A stretch of 64,000 nt of DNA from Sphaerisporangium fuscum (GTDB lineage Bacteria; Actinomycetota; Actinomycetes; Streptosporangiales; Streptosporangiaceae). The notes below the pieces were generated by a model that ran no database searches, was not told the DNA's origin, and was given only the letters and a program-made list of their open reading frames with translations. The translations under genes and the position numbers were made by a program. The stretch is from assembly GCF_018531465.1 (NCBI RefSeq), contig NZ_JAHDTF010000022.1, positions 62,001 to 126,000 of the forward strand. Reading direction: 5' to 3'. This document shows positions 1 to 9,684 of this stretch, piece after piece. Positions within the stretch are counted from its first letter, which is position 1. The number at the start of each line of letters is the position of its first letter.

Positions 1-2701
1 CCATGCACACCCGGACCATATCGGGAGCCTTTCGCGCGGACCTCACCCCCGCCGCGCCCTTCAGCGCCCGCGCCAGCGCGCCGCCGTCGGCGCGCGGCAC
101 GCGGACCATCAGCCGTTCCTCCGCCTCGCCCGCCATGGGACGCGGCGTCTCCAGGGGCACCGGGCCGAGTATCTGGGCGCCCTCGGGAAGCCTGAGGTCC
201 GCCGCCATCTCCCGCACCGCCGCGGCGGGGCCGGTGAGCGTGGCCATGTGGACGGCGGGCGGGAACCCCAGCGTCGCCCTTTCGGCCAGCTCGCGCTCGG
301 CGTGGGTGACGGGATCCCACCGCAGCAGCGCCTGGACCGCCGGGACCGAGGAGTCGGCGAGCACCACCAGCTCGGCGGCCGGGCGGAGCAGCGCGGCGGC
401 GTTCATCCAGCGGCGTAGCGTCTCCTCCGACGCGCGCAGGTCGGCGCGGCCGAGAAGGGCCCAGCCGTCGAGCAGGACGGCGGCGGCGTACCCGCCGTCG
501 GCCACCGGCTCGGCACCCGGCGTGGCCACCACCAGAGCGGGCGCGGAGCCGACCGTGGCGAGGACGCCCTCGCGCCCGGAGGTCTTCACCCGGACCGACG
601 GGAACGCCCGCCCGAGCTCCTCCGCGGTGCGCCGGGCGCCGACCACGACCGCCCGCATCCGGTTGCCGCCGCACATCTGACAGCGCCAGGTTCCCGCGAT
701 GCGGCCGCACCACCGGCAGTAGGGCGCCGCGTGCCCGTTCCGCAGCGCCAGCGGCCCCCCGCACAACGGCCCCCCGGCCACCGGGCCGCCCTCCGCGTGC
801 CCGGCCGGCCGCCCGGACACGGCGAGGTATCCCTCGCCGCCCACTGGAGCCGCGGCCTGAAAGCCTCCGGGTCTCCCCCCGGTACCCGGCTGATCGCCGT
901 ACCCCTCGTACCGGCCGGCCCCCCGCGAGTCGCCGTACTCGGGGACACCGTGCCCCAGGTGATCGCCGTACCCCGCCGACCGGGCGGTCCTCCGCGGATC
1001 GCCGTGCGAGGAGAGGGGGTGTTCGAGGGAGCCGGGGTCCGGGGCGCCGGGTGGGGACTGGACGCAACGGGCCGGGGCGCGGCATGTCTGGCAGGCGAGC
1101 GCGGGCAGGTAGCCACGACGGGGCACCTGGACGAGGACGGGCCCACTGGCGAGGCCGTGCTTCAGCGCCGCCCAGGCCACGCTGGGCAGCCGGGCCGCCC
1201 GCGCCGCCTCGTCCCTGGCCAGGTCGGCGTCGTCGCCCGCCGGCCGGACACGCGGCACGTACCTCCGCAGGACCTCCCTGGGCGCCACGATCGCCCTCGC
1301 CCACCCGGTCGCCACCAGCCGGGTCGCCTCGGCCGTGCGGCCGTAACCCGCGATCAGCATCGCCGCGCCGGTCTGCTGAGCGCGCAGGCCGAGGACCTCC
1401 CGCGCGTGCGGGTACGGCGCCAGCCGCTCGGCGTGCAGGTCGTCGCCGTCGTCCCAGATCACCACGAGCCCGAGGTCGCGCACCGGGGCGAACGCCGCCG
1501 CCCGCGTGCCGATCACTACCCGCACCTGCCCCCGCAGCACCCGCAACCACCTGCGGTACCGCTCGGCCGGGCCGAGGTCCGCGGTGAGGGCGACGTGGCG
1601 TCCCTCCCCCAGGATCCGGTGCGACGCGGCGTCGAGCAGGGCGACGTCCTTGCCGTCGGGCACCACGACCACCGCTCCGCGCCCGCCGGCCAGGGCGGCC
1701 CGCACGGCCACGGCGATCCCTTCAGCCCACCCGGGACCCCCGTCGCCCTCGAAGGCCGCGCCCCGGTCTCCTCTCGCGCCATCGACCCCCGCCCCACGAC
1801 GCCCCCGGCCGCCCACGCCGGCACCTCCACCGGCGTGGGCGCCGGGGAGAACGGTCCATACGGCGCGCGGAGCACGCCCCTCGGCGAGTGCGGTCAGGAA
1901 CGACGGCCCCGTCGGGTATTCGTCCCAGATCCCCCTGGAAGCCGGCCCGGCGTCCGCGCCGGCCCCGTCCCCCGAACTCCCCGCGACACCGGCAACCCCG
2001 GCCCCCGCCCCCGGCTCCGCCCCGTCGGCGGCCGCCGTCTCCGCGACACCGCCCACCGCAGGCTGGACGCCCTCGTCCTCGGAGAGGGAAGCGGAACCCT
2101 TGAGGTGCTCCCCTTCCACCCGGGCGTGTCGCGGGGGTACGGCGAGGCGGAGGACGTCCGACATGGTGCCGGCGTAGCGGTCGGCCACGGCGCGGCAGAG
2201 GGCCGCGACCTCAGGTGTCAGGACGGGCTCGGCGGAGACGACCCGCTCGAGGGGCGCCAGCCTGCCTTCGTGCTCGGTCTCCTCGGCCCGTTCGAGGAGG
2301 ACACCGTCGACGAGCTTGCCCGCGAAGCGGACCCTCACCCGGCAGCCGGGCACCGCCTCGGCGGCCATCGCCTCGGGAACGAGGTAGTCGAACGGCCGGT
2401 CGAGGTGAGGCAACGGGTTGTCGACGAGGACGCGGGCCACCGGCAGGCTCCCGGCCGGCACCACGGCGCCCTTCGCGGGTGTGGCCACACCCTTACCGTT
2501 CCCGGGGAGCGCGTCCACGGACACCAGCACACCCTGCACGGGCGCGGGCAGGCCCCCGGCGACGTGCGTGCTCCGTCCGGTCACACCGCCCGGCTCCGGC
2601 CGTCCTCCCCCCGGACGGGGCGTCGCCGGGTGCTCCTCGCCGGCCGGAGCGGCCTGGCGGAAGGGGCGCGACGCGGTGCCGGAAGGGGTCGAGTGGGTCA
2701 C
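1..2701 (-). CDS. priA: Replication restart protein PriA, lacking the last few C-terminal residues at the window edge
   Basis: PriA (primosomal protein N') restarts stalled replication forks. The minus-strand frame opens with VARVLVDNPLPHLDRPFDYL near residue 80, the typical PriA N-terminus. It ends in the RSARKAPDMVRV motif, so only a few residues are missing. Zinc-binding cysteines are visible (CQTC, RC, CRWCGR, CQMCGG), but the pair normally written RCxxCGGPL is split by about 100 residues (positions 764-1063). Two other Gly/Ala-rich inserts lie near 1745-1860 and 1900-2100, so the protein is over 900 residues against about 650-750 usually. No Walker A motif is seen where helicase motif I should be, as in other actinobacterial PriA proteins. 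The GTG at 2701 follows AGGA and an in-frame stop; a later GTG near 2520 is possible. It lies downstream of metK. Confidence 0.9.
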   Translation of the reverse strand, partial: MTHSTPSGTASRPFRQAAPAGEEHPATPRPGGGRPEPGGVTGRSTHVAGGLPAPVQGVLVSVDALPGNGKGVATPAKGAVVPAGSLPVARVLVDNPLPHLDRPFDYLVPEAMAAEAVPGCRVRVRFAGKLVDGVLLERAEETEHEGRLAPLERVVSAEPVLTPEVAALCRAVADRYAGTMSDVLRLAVPPRHARVEGEHLKGSASLSEDEGVQPAVGGVAETAAADGAEPGAGAGVAGVAGSSGDGAGADAGPASRGIWDEYPTGPSFLTALAEGRAPRAVWTVLPGAHAGGGAGVGGRGRRGAGVDGARGDRGAAFEGDGGPGWAEGIAVAVRAALAGGRGAVVVVPDGKDVALLDAASHRILGEGRHVALTADLGPAERYRRWLRVLRGQVRVVIGTRAAAFAPVRDLGLVVIWDDGDDLHAERLAPYPHAREVLGLRAQQTGAAMLIAGYGRTAEATRLVATGWARAIVAPREVLRRYVPRVRPAGDDADLARDEAARAARLPSVAWAALKHGLASGPVLVQVPRRGYLPALACQTCRAPARCVQSPPGAPDPGSLEHPLSSHGDPRRTARSAGYGDHLGHGVPEYGDSRGAGRYEGYGDQPGTGGRPGGFQAAAPVGGEGYLAVSGRPAGHAEGGPVAGGPLCGGPLALRNGHAAPYCRWCGRIAGTWRCQMCGGNRMRAVVVGARRTAEELGRAFPSVRVKTSGREGVLATVGSAPALVVATPGAEPVADGGYAAAVLLDGWALLGRADLRASEETLRRWMNAAALLRPAAELVVLADSSVPAVQALLRWDPVTHAERELAERATLGFPPAVHMATLTGPAAAVREMAADLRLPEGAQILGPVPLETPRPMAGEAEERLMVRVPRADGGALARALKGAAGVRSARKAPDMVRVCM
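764..1063 (-). repeat. In-frame low-complexity insert with 33-36 bp repeats inside priA
   Basis: This 300-bp stretch separates two cysteine codons (1064-1066 and 761-763) that are two residues apart in ordinary PriA. On the + strand the string atcgccgta or a close variant recurs at 893-894, 929, 962 and 998, giving units of 36, 33 and 36 bp. These multiples of three put a YGD-type motif into the protein at each repeat. The reading frame stays open throughout, so the gene is not broken. Expansion of an in-frame minisatellite is the simplest reading. Confidence 0.7.
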
Positions 2702-2896
2702 GCTTAGGTCCTACCAGACGGCACCGGCGACCCCGGAATCGAACCACGGCACGCACGGACGCCGACCTGGGACGGCGTACGGCGTCGCGGCACGACCCCG
2801 TGCCGCGACGCCGGATCGTCACCCGGCCTCACTACGCCGGGGACGGGCGAGAGCGCGACCCGTGGTGGGACACGGGCCGCGCTCGTCGCTCGGAGA

Positions 2897-4090
<1,194 letters not shown>

Positions 4091-4221
4091 CTCAGTGGCT
4101 CCTCATGCAGCGGCTGCTGACGTCGTGGCTTGGGCGTGAGACGGCCGAAGCGCTCCGCCGAGTCTAGCCCCACCTGAAGCGCCGCCGCTCAACCGACTTG
4201 ACGGATGTTCGTGGCCGACGA

Positions 4222-4590
4222 CTAGAGATCGGGGAGCGGATCCCGCGGCAGGTCGCCCGGCGAGAACGCCTCGGCGTCCGCCGCCCCGACCACAGCGACG
4301 TATTCGCCGTCGACCTCGAAAACCGTACCACCCAAACTGATCGTGGGCCCGGCAGCCAGCTCCACCGGCCCCAACCTGGTGTGTCGCGGGTACGTCGTCC
4401 ACACCGAGGCGGGCTCGAAGCGGCTGAAGACCTTGGTCGAGAGCAGCGTTACGGATCGCTCGGTCACCACGACGATGTAGTTCGTGGCGCCCCCGGAACC
4501 GGCCAGGGCCACGGGAAAGACGTAGTGAATATCGTCACCCTCGGGCAGCAGGGCGCGGCAGCGTCCTCTGATGGCGGCGGTCACCGGCAT
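4222..4590 (-). CDS. Small hypothetical protein, possibly PH-like
   Basis: A 122-residue protein that I do not recognise firmly. It is rich in short beta-type segments (DIHYVFPVAL, NYIVVVTERSVTLLS, PTISLGGTVFEVDGEYVAVV) and ends in an acidic, proline-containing tail. There are no cysteines of note, signal peptide or membrane helix. The pattern is like the small PH-type or bacterial YdjO/PH-related domain proteins of actinobacteria, but that is inference. Its codon use is typical for the window and it lies on the same strand as metK, 131 bp upstream of it. The ATG at 4590 has a weak ribosome site. Confidence 0.65.
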   Translation of the reverse strand: MPVTAAIRGRCRALLPEGDDIHYVFPVALAGSGGATNYIVVVTERSVTLLSTKVFSRFEPASVWTTYPRHTRLGPVELAAGPTISLGGTVFEVDGEYVAVVGAADAEAFSPGDLPRDPLPDL

Positions 4591-4955
4591 GTGACTGTCC
4601 CCTCGGTCCGGCTTCCTCTTCGGAGTATCCGCCGGATGGCAGCCGCCATCAAGCGTTCCGGCACCGCGAATCCCCCGCCAGGACGGCGTGTCGCGCGGCC
4701 CGCGCCTTCATTCACGGCATCTCGCGCGCCATGACGCCTCCCTGAGTGAGGAACGTAGGGCACATCCCCGGCCGGGGACGCCGGGTAACGGCGCTTGGCC
4801 GGGACTTTCACCCTCCGGCCCATGACTTGGCCCACCGGCGGGGACACGACCGGACGAGCAGCGAACCGGGCGGAAGGGGCCGGCGATCGACCGTATCGGC
4901 CCGGGCCGGCGCGGAGATCACCGCGTCGGACCAGGCCGGCGTGGAGGTCGGCGCA
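4591..4955. other. Intergenic gap between coaBC and the small hypothetical gene
   Basis: About 365 bp with no convincing coding frame on either strand. Short open frames here have arginine/proline-biased shadow composition and no ribosome sites. It should contain the coaBC terminator and the promoter of the small minus-strand gene starting at 4590, but I could not pin either to a clear motif. Confidence 0.5.
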
Positions 4956-6176
4956 TCAGCTCAGGCGGGCGGCGACCAGGTCCCAGATGGTGTCGGCGAG
5001 GGCTTCCTTGGGGCCGCGGGGGACCTCGACGGGATCGCCGCCGGCGGTGAGGATCACCGCGGCGTTGTCGGGGGTGCCGAAGGCCAGGCCCTCCCCCACC
5101 TGATTGACCACCAGGAGGTCGCAGCCCTTGCGGGCCAGCTTGGCACGGCCGTTGGCGAGGACGTCGTCGGTCTCGGCGGCGAACCCGGCGATCACCTCGG
5201 GGGCGGGCTTGCGGCCCTCTTTGCGCCGGTCGCACAGCTCGGCCAGGATGTCCGGATTCGTCGTCAGGTGGATCGGCTCGGGCCCCGCCGACGTCTTCTT
5301 GATCTTGGAGTCGCTGCGCGCGACGGGCCGGAAATCGGCGACGGCCGCCGCCATGACCACGGCGTCGGCCGACTCGGCGGCCTCGAAAACCGCCGAGCGC
5401 ATGTCGAGCGCCGACTCCACCCGCACCACCCGCGCCCCCGCGGGGTCGGGCAGCGCGACGTTCGCCGAGACCAGGGTGACCTCGGCCCCGCGCGCGACGG
5501 CGGTGCGGGCCAGGGCGTACCCCTGCAGCCCCGAGGACCGGTTGCCGATGAACCGGACGGGGTCGATGGCCTCGCGGGTGCCACCGGCGGAGACGACCAC
5601 ACGGCGGCCCGCCAGGTCGCGGCCGCGGCCCGACAGCACACCCCGGCAGACCTCGAAGATCTCCTTGGGGTCGGGCAAGCGGCCGGGCCCGGTGTCGGCG
5701 CCGGTCAGCCGCCCGACGGCCGGGTCGACGACCACCGAGCCACGCTCGCGCAGCGTCGCGACGTTGGCGCGGGTCGCGGGGTGCTCCCACATCTCGGTGT
5801 GCATCGCCGGGGCGAAGACGACGGGGCAGCGCGCGGTCAGCAGAGTGTTGGTGAGCAGGTCGCCGGCGAGCCCGTGGGCGGCCTTGGCGAGGATGTCGGC
5901 GGTCGCGGGCGCGACCACGACGAGGTCGGCGCCCTGCCCGATGCGGACGTGGGGCACCTCGTGGACGGACTCCCAGACCTCGCTCGTCACGGGGTTGCCC
6001 GACAGGGCCGCCCAGGTCGGCTCGCCCACGAAACGCAGGGCGTCGCGGGTCGGGACGACCCGGACGTCGTGCCCGGACTCGGTGAAAAGCCGGAGCAGCT
6101 CACACGCCTTGTACGCGGCGATGCCGGCACCGACGCCGAGGACGACTCTCGGCCGCACGCGGCCCTGGCTCCCCAT
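4956..6176 (-). CDS. coaBC: Bifunctional phosphopantothenoylcysteine decarboxylase/synthetase
   Basis: Makes 4'-phosphopantetheine from 4'-phosphopantothenate in coenzyme A synthesis: the CoaB half ligates cysteine using CTP and the CoaC half decarboxylates with FMN. The N-terminal half has the flavoprotein start VVLGVGAGIAAYKACELLR and the PAMHTEMW motif; the C-terminal half has VSAGGTREAIDPVRFIGNRS, AAAVADF and the lysine-rich SKIKKTS segment. I start at ATG 6176 (MGSQGRVRP), which has AGGAG 7 nt upstream; the longer frame to 6269 adds a non-conserved N-terminus. It follows rpoZ in the usual actinobacterial order gmk-rpoZ-coaBC-metK. Confidence 0.96.
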   Translation of the reverse strand: MGSQGRVRPRVVLGVGAGIAAYKACELLRLFTESGHDVRVVPTRDALRFVGEPTWAALSGNPVTSEVWESVHEVPHVRIGQGADLVVVAPATADILAKAAHGLAGDLLTNTLLTARCPVVFAPAMHTEMWEHPATRANVATLRERGSVVVDPAVGRLTGADTGPGRLPDPKEIFEVCRGVLSGRGRDLAGRRVVVSAGGTREAIDPVRFIGNRSSGLQGYALARTAVARGAEVTLVSANVALPDPAGARVVRVESALDMRSAVFEAAESADAVVMAAAVADFRPVARSDSKIKKTSAGPEPIHLTTNPDILAELCDRRKEGRKPAPEVIAGFAAETDDVLANGRAKLARKGCDLLVVNQVGEGLAFGTPDNAAVILTAGGDPVEVPRGPKEALADTIWDLVAARLS

Positions 6177-6312
6177 GACGCTACTCCTGCGCTCTTCGTG
6201 CCTCGCCCTGCTCGGTGGCCAGGGGCGCTCGTCGAGGCGCCGGCCCTCCTCGTCGCTCGGGATCGTCACTCACCCTCGCGTCTCGTCGGGCGAGCGCCGC
6301 GCCCCTCGCGCG

Positions 6313-6576
6313 TCAGCCCTCGATGGGCTCGGAGCTGAGCAGGCCCTCGGAGACCTCGCGGAGGGCGATGGACAGGGGCTTCTCCTGCGCGTGGGTCTCC
6401 ACCAGGGGACCGACGTACTCCAGGAGACCCTCGCCCAGCTGGGAGTAGTAGGCGTTGATCTGGCGCGCCCGCTTCGCGCCCATGATGACCAGGCTGTACT
6501 TGCTGTCGACGGCCTCGAGCAGCTGGTCGATCGGCGGGTTGGTGATGCCTTCGGCAACCGGGGCAGTGCCTGCCAC
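6313..6576 (-). CDS. rpoZ: RNA polymerase omega subunit
   Basis: An 87-residue protein that helps assemble RNA polymerase by holding the beta' subunit. The sequence ITNPPIDQLLEAVDSKYSLV, then MGAKRARQINAYYSQLGEG, is the conserved omega core, and EKPLSIALREVSEGLL is the usual C-terminal helix. The length is normal for actinobacteria. It lies between gmk and coaBC on the same strand. The 95-bp gap after gmk may carry its own promoter. No oddities. Confidence 0.96.
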   Translation of the reverse strand: MAGTAPVAEGITNPPIDQLLEAVDSKYSLVIMGAKRARQINAYYSQLGEGLLEYVGPLVETHAQEKPLSIALREVSEGLLSSEPIEG

Positions 6577-6671
6577 GTCGTCTGCCTCTCAGTCGAATGT
6601 CGAATCTAGGGTCTTGGCCTGTGAAGGATACCAAGCGCTGACAGCAGGGCTGACCCGCGTGGTGACGTTCT

Positions 6672-7265
6672 TCACTTCATCAAGGCTATGAGCCTGCCGC
6701 AGACCTCGTCGACGGAGGTGTTGACGAGCGAGAGGTCGAACTCCTTCTCGGCCGCCAGTTCGACGCGGCCGGCGGCGAGCCTGCGCTCGATGACGTCCTC
6801 GGGCTCGGTGCCTCTGCCGCGAAGGCGGCTCTCGAGCACTTCCCAGCTCGGCGGGGCCAGGAAGACGAGCAGAGCCGCGGGCATGGTCTCGCGCACCTGC
6901 CGCGCGCCCTGGAGGTCGATCTCCAGGAGCGTGGGTGTGCCCTCGGCGAGCTTCTGCTCGACGGGCGCGCGGGGCGTGCCGTATCGGTTTCCGGCGAACT
7001 CCGCCCATTCGAGCAGCTCACCGGCGGCCACCATCCGGTCGAATTCCGCATCGGAGACGAAGAAGTACTCCACTCCGTGCGTCTCGCCCGGACGGGGTGT
7101 CCTGGTGGTCACCGAGACCGACAGCCACACCTCGGGGTGGGACCGCCGAAGCTCGGCGACGACCGTGGACTTGCCCACGCCCGACGGCCCGGACAGGACC
7201 GTAAGGCGGTTTCCCGTCGGTCCGGAGGAGACAGGGGTCGCCTCCGGACTCTCGGAAGGAGGCAT
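6672..7265 (-). CDS. gmk: Guanylate kinase
   Basis: Phosphorylates GMP to GDP with ATP. Walker A is LSGPSGVGKSTVVAELRR near the N-terminus; SVTTRTPRPGETHGVEYFF is the GMP-binding block; LLEIDLQGARQVRE and VFLAPPSWEVLESRLRGRGT follow. I chose the ATG at 7265 (MPPSESPEATP), which gives a 197-residue protein of normal length. A GTG at 7349 preceded by a G-rich run would add 28 non-conserved residues and cannot be excluded. It lies directly downstream of mihF, a conserved pairing in actinobacteria, and ties the pyrimidine block to purine nucleotide supply. Confidence 0.95.
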   Translation of the reverse strand: MPPSESPEATPVSSGPTGNRLTVLSGPSGVGKSTVVAELRRSHPEVWLSVSVTTRTPRPGETHGVEYFFVSDAEFDRMVAAGELLEWAEFAGNRYGTPRAPVEQKLAEGTPTLLEIDLQGARQVRETMPAALLVFLAPPSWEVLESRLRGRGTEPEDVIERRLAAGRVELAAEKEFDLSLVNTSVDEVCGRLIALMK

Positions 7266-7388
7266 GGGGTCACCGCCACGTGTCCCGAACCCCCCGAAAA
7301 CGGGAGCCTCATGAGCTCCGCCCTCTTCGGGCCAGGACGTACCGGTCACACCACACCCCCCGTAGATCTTGCTATCGGCGAACCGAGA

Positions 7389-7712
7389 TCAGCTCTCGGA
7401 TCCGCCGAACTCGCGCTCCAGAGCGGCGCGCTGGTTGGCACCGAGGCCCCGTACGCGACGGGACTCGGCGATGCCGAGCCGCTCCATGAGCTGCTTTGCG
7501 CGGACCTTGCCCACGCCGGGGAGCGACTCCAGAAGTGCCGACACCTTCATCTTGCCGATGACGTCGTCGGTCTGACCATCCTTCAGCACCTCAGCCAGAG
7601 AAACCGCGCCGTGCTTCAGCCGGTTCTTGACCTCGGCACGCTCCTTGCGGGCCTTGGCAGCCTTCTCCAGGGCTGCGGCGCGCTGCTCGGGGGTCAGGGG
7701 AGGAAGAGCCAC
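7389..7712 (-). CDS. mihF: Actinobacterial integration host factor
   Basis: A 107-residue nucleoid-associated DNA-bending protein of the mIHF/sIHF family, unrelated in fold to proteobacterial IHF. The start MALPPLTPEQRAAALEKAAK is a basic helix; the helix-hairpin-helix-like LESLPGVGKVRAKQLMERLG motif contacts DNA; the C-terminus VRGLGANQRAALEREFG matches the family. The GTG start at 7712 has AGGTGA just upstream. A promoter is visible at 7758-7786. In the model actinomycetes this protein affects nucleoid compaction, development and antibiotic output. Confidence 0.95.
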   Translation of the reverse strand: MALPPLTPEQRAAALEKAAKARKERAEVKNRLKHGAVSLAEVLKDGQTDDVIGKMKVSALLESLPGVGKVRAKQLMERLGIAESRRVRGLGANQRAALEREFGGSES

Positions 7713-7757
7713 GCCGGGTCACCTCGAATTTCTGTCGATGTACTCGGACGGGAGGGG

Positions 7758-7786
7758 AAACTAGCTGGTCTTGGGCCTTCAAGCAA
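7758..7786 (-). promoter_or_regulatory. Predicted promoter of mihF
   Basis: On the minus strand TTGCTT (7786-7781) and TAGTTT (7763-7758) are 17 bp apart, a good vegetative-type promoter 46 bp ahead of the GTG start. The surrounding 7713-8014 gap is distinctly less GC-rich than its flanks and has a GCGATATCGC palindrome near 7840. No gene is seen in the gap. Confidence 0.5.
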
Positions 7787-8014
7787 CGTCAAGCCCAGTT
7801 TCTCCCCTCACAAAATTCATTTCATTACTCTTCGTGTTCGCGATATCGCAATGCGTCGACAAAACACGCCTGTCCTGGCCCCTCTCGGGCTATGCCGTCG
7901 CCGGCGGCGGGGGGCCCACTCGGGCTAGTCACCGAACGGGCGCGAAACGACGGGAAGCTGCCCGCCGCGGCCCGGGCGCGGCCCCGTCGAGGCCCCCTAC
8001 GGCGGCCCGGCGGC

Positions 8015-8713
8015 TCAGCCGGCGGCGACGCGGCGGATGGCCGCGGCGATGCCCGCGGCGGCCGCTCCGGGGTCGGCGGAGCCGGTGATCGGGCGGCCGA
8101 TGACGAGAAGATCGGCCCCGTCGGCGATGGCCTGCTCGGGAGTCGCTACTCTTGCCTGGTCCTGGGTGTCGGAACCGGCGGGCCGAACGCCTGGGGTGAT
8201 GAGCATGATGCCGGGCCCGACCTCGGCCCGCACCGCGGCGACCTCGCGGGGCGAGCAGACCAGGGCCTGGGCGCCCGCGCCGACGGCCTCGACGGCCAGA
8301 CGGCGCACGGCGTCGCCGGAGGGTCCCCTGACCCCGATTCGCTCCAGATCGGCCTCTGAGAGCGACGTCAGGGCCGTCACGGCGGCGATGCGGGTGTTCG
8401 GTACGGCCTCGACGGCCGCCTGGATCATCGCGCGCCCTCCGGCCGCGTGGACGGTCAGGATGGCGGGCTTGAGCCGGGCGACCGCGCGGGCGGCGCCGGC
8501 CACGGTGTTCGGGATGTCGTGGAGCTTCAGGTCGAGGAAGATCTGCACCCCGCTGGCGCCTCTCACCGAAGCGATCACATCGGGGCCGTAACGCAGGTAG
8601 AGTTCGAGACCGACCTTCACGGTGCTCACGTGCGGGGTGACCAGGGCAGCCCAGCGGGCCGCCGTCTCCAGGTCGGGTGCGTCCAGGGCGACGGCGATGG
8701 GTGCGGACGTCAC
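8015..8713 (-). CDS. pyrF: Orotidine-5'-phosphate decarboxylase, type 1
   Basis: Decarboxylates OMP to UMP, the last step of de novo pyrimidine synthesis. The catalytic Asp-Lys-Lys-Asp network is visible in FLDLKLHDIPNTVAGAARA; VKVGLELYLRYGPDVIASV and the C-terminal ITPGVRPAG phosphate-binding segment complete the barrel. It is the short type 1 form (232 residues), not the longer type found in Streptomyces. The GTG at 8713 overlaps the pyrD stop by 4 nt (GTGA) and has GAGGAGAG upstream, so translation is probably coupled. Confidence 0.96.
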   Translation of the reverse strand: MTSAPIAVALDAPDLETAARWAALVTPHVSTVKVGLELYLRYGPDVIASVRGASGVQIFLDLKLHDIPNTVAGAARAVARLKPAILTVHAAGGRAMIQAAVEAVPNTRIAAVTALTSLSEADLERIGVRGPSGDAVRRLAVEAVGAGAQALVCSPREVAAVRAEVGPGIMLITPGVRPAGSDTQDQARVATPEQAIADGADLLVIGRPITGSADPGAAAAGIAAAIRRVAAG

Positions 8714-9684
8714 AGAGAGCTCTCCTCGAGGTCGATTCGGTGCCGGGGCCCTGCCCCGGGCGGCCTGTGCGCCAGCCCGACGGCGTCGGCGAGGCGCTCG
8801 AAGCCGCGCTCCTTGAGCAGGTCTTCGAGCTCCCGCAGGATCCGCAGGCAGGCGTAGGGGTCGTGGAACAACGCGGTGCCGACCGCGACGGCGCAGGCGC
8901 CCGCGAGGATCAGTTCGAGGGCGTCCCGGCCGGTGAACACCCCGCCCATGCCGATGATGGGCACGCCGGGCAGCGCGGCGTGCACCTGCCACAGGCACCG
9001 TACGGCGAGCGGCCGGATGGCCGGTCCGGACAGCCCGCCGGTGCCGGCGGCGAGGGCGGGGCGCATGGTGTCGATGTCGATGCTCATGCCGAGCGGAGTG
9101 TTGATCATGGCGAGGGCGTCGGCGCCGCCGTCGACGCAGGCGCGGGCGACGGCGACGATGTCGGCGACGTCGGGCGCGAGCTTGGCGACGACGGGCACGT
9201 CGTACCTCATCGTGGCCCGCACCGAGGCGATCACCTCGGCGGAGGCGGCGGGGTCGCGGGCGAACACGCGGCCGAGGTCCTCGACGTTGGGGCACGAGAG
9301 GTTGACCTCGACGGCCGCCAGGCCGGGCACGTCGGCCAGGCGCCGCGCCAGGGCGGTGTACTCGGCGACGCTGCCCCCGGCGACGGAGACGACGGCACGC
9401 GCGCCCCGGTCGACGAGGCGGGGCAGTTCGCCCTCCAGGAACGCGTCGATGCCGGGCCCCTGGAGCCCCACGGCGTTGAGCATGCCCGAGGGCGTCTCGG
9501 CCATCCGGGGGGTGGGCCTGCCGGCCCTGGGGGCCATGGTGATCGAGCGGGTGACCACCGCGCCGAGACGGGCGAGGTCGAAGAACTGGGAGAGCTCGGC
9601 GCCACTCACGGCGCACCCGGCGGCCGTGGTGATCGGGTTGGCCAGTTCGACGTGCGCAAGGTACGTCCGCATGTCAACTGACAT
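8710..9684 (-). CDS. pyrD: Dihydroorotate dehydrogenase, class 1B catalytic subunit
   Basis: Oxidises dihydroorotate to orotate with FMN, passing electrons to PyrK. The catalytic cysteine is in VNLSCPNVEDL, as in class 1 enzymes (class 2 would have serine). NPITTAAGCAVSG, TPSGMLNAVGLQGPG and the phosphate-binding IIGMGGVFTGRDALE loops are present. The start is ambiguous: ATG 9684 (MSVDMRTYL) matches the family best; a GTG at 9699 lies inside the GGAGGGAGG ribosome site; ATG 9672 sits one base after the pyrK stop. It overlaps pyrK upstream and pyrF downstream. Confidence 0.95.
   Translation of the reverse strand: MSVDMRTYLAHVELANPITTAAGCAVSGAELSQFFDLARLGAVVTRSITMAPRAGRPTPRMAETPSGMLNAVGLQGPGIDAFLEGELPRLVDRGARAVVSVAGGSVAEYTALARRLADVPGLAAVEVNLSCPNVEDLGRVFARDPAASAEVIASVRATMRYDVPVVAKLAPDVADIVAVARACVDGGADALAMINTPLGMSIDIDTMRPALAAGTGGLSGPAIRPLAVRCLWQVHAALPGVPIIGMGGVFTGRDALELILAGACAVAVGTALFHDPYACLRILRELEDLLKERGFERLADAVGLAHRPPGAGPRHRIDLEESSL

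Noticed and set aside
2725..2775. tRNA-like T-loop (GGTTCGATTCC) on the minus strand after priA
   Set aside because: The flanking bases do not pair as a T-stem and no acceptor, D or anticodon arm can be built.
4091..4221. Possible SAM riboswitch upstream of metK
   Set aside because: None of the SAM-I, SAM-II or SAM-IV conserved cores is recognisable; only a -10-like element is seen.
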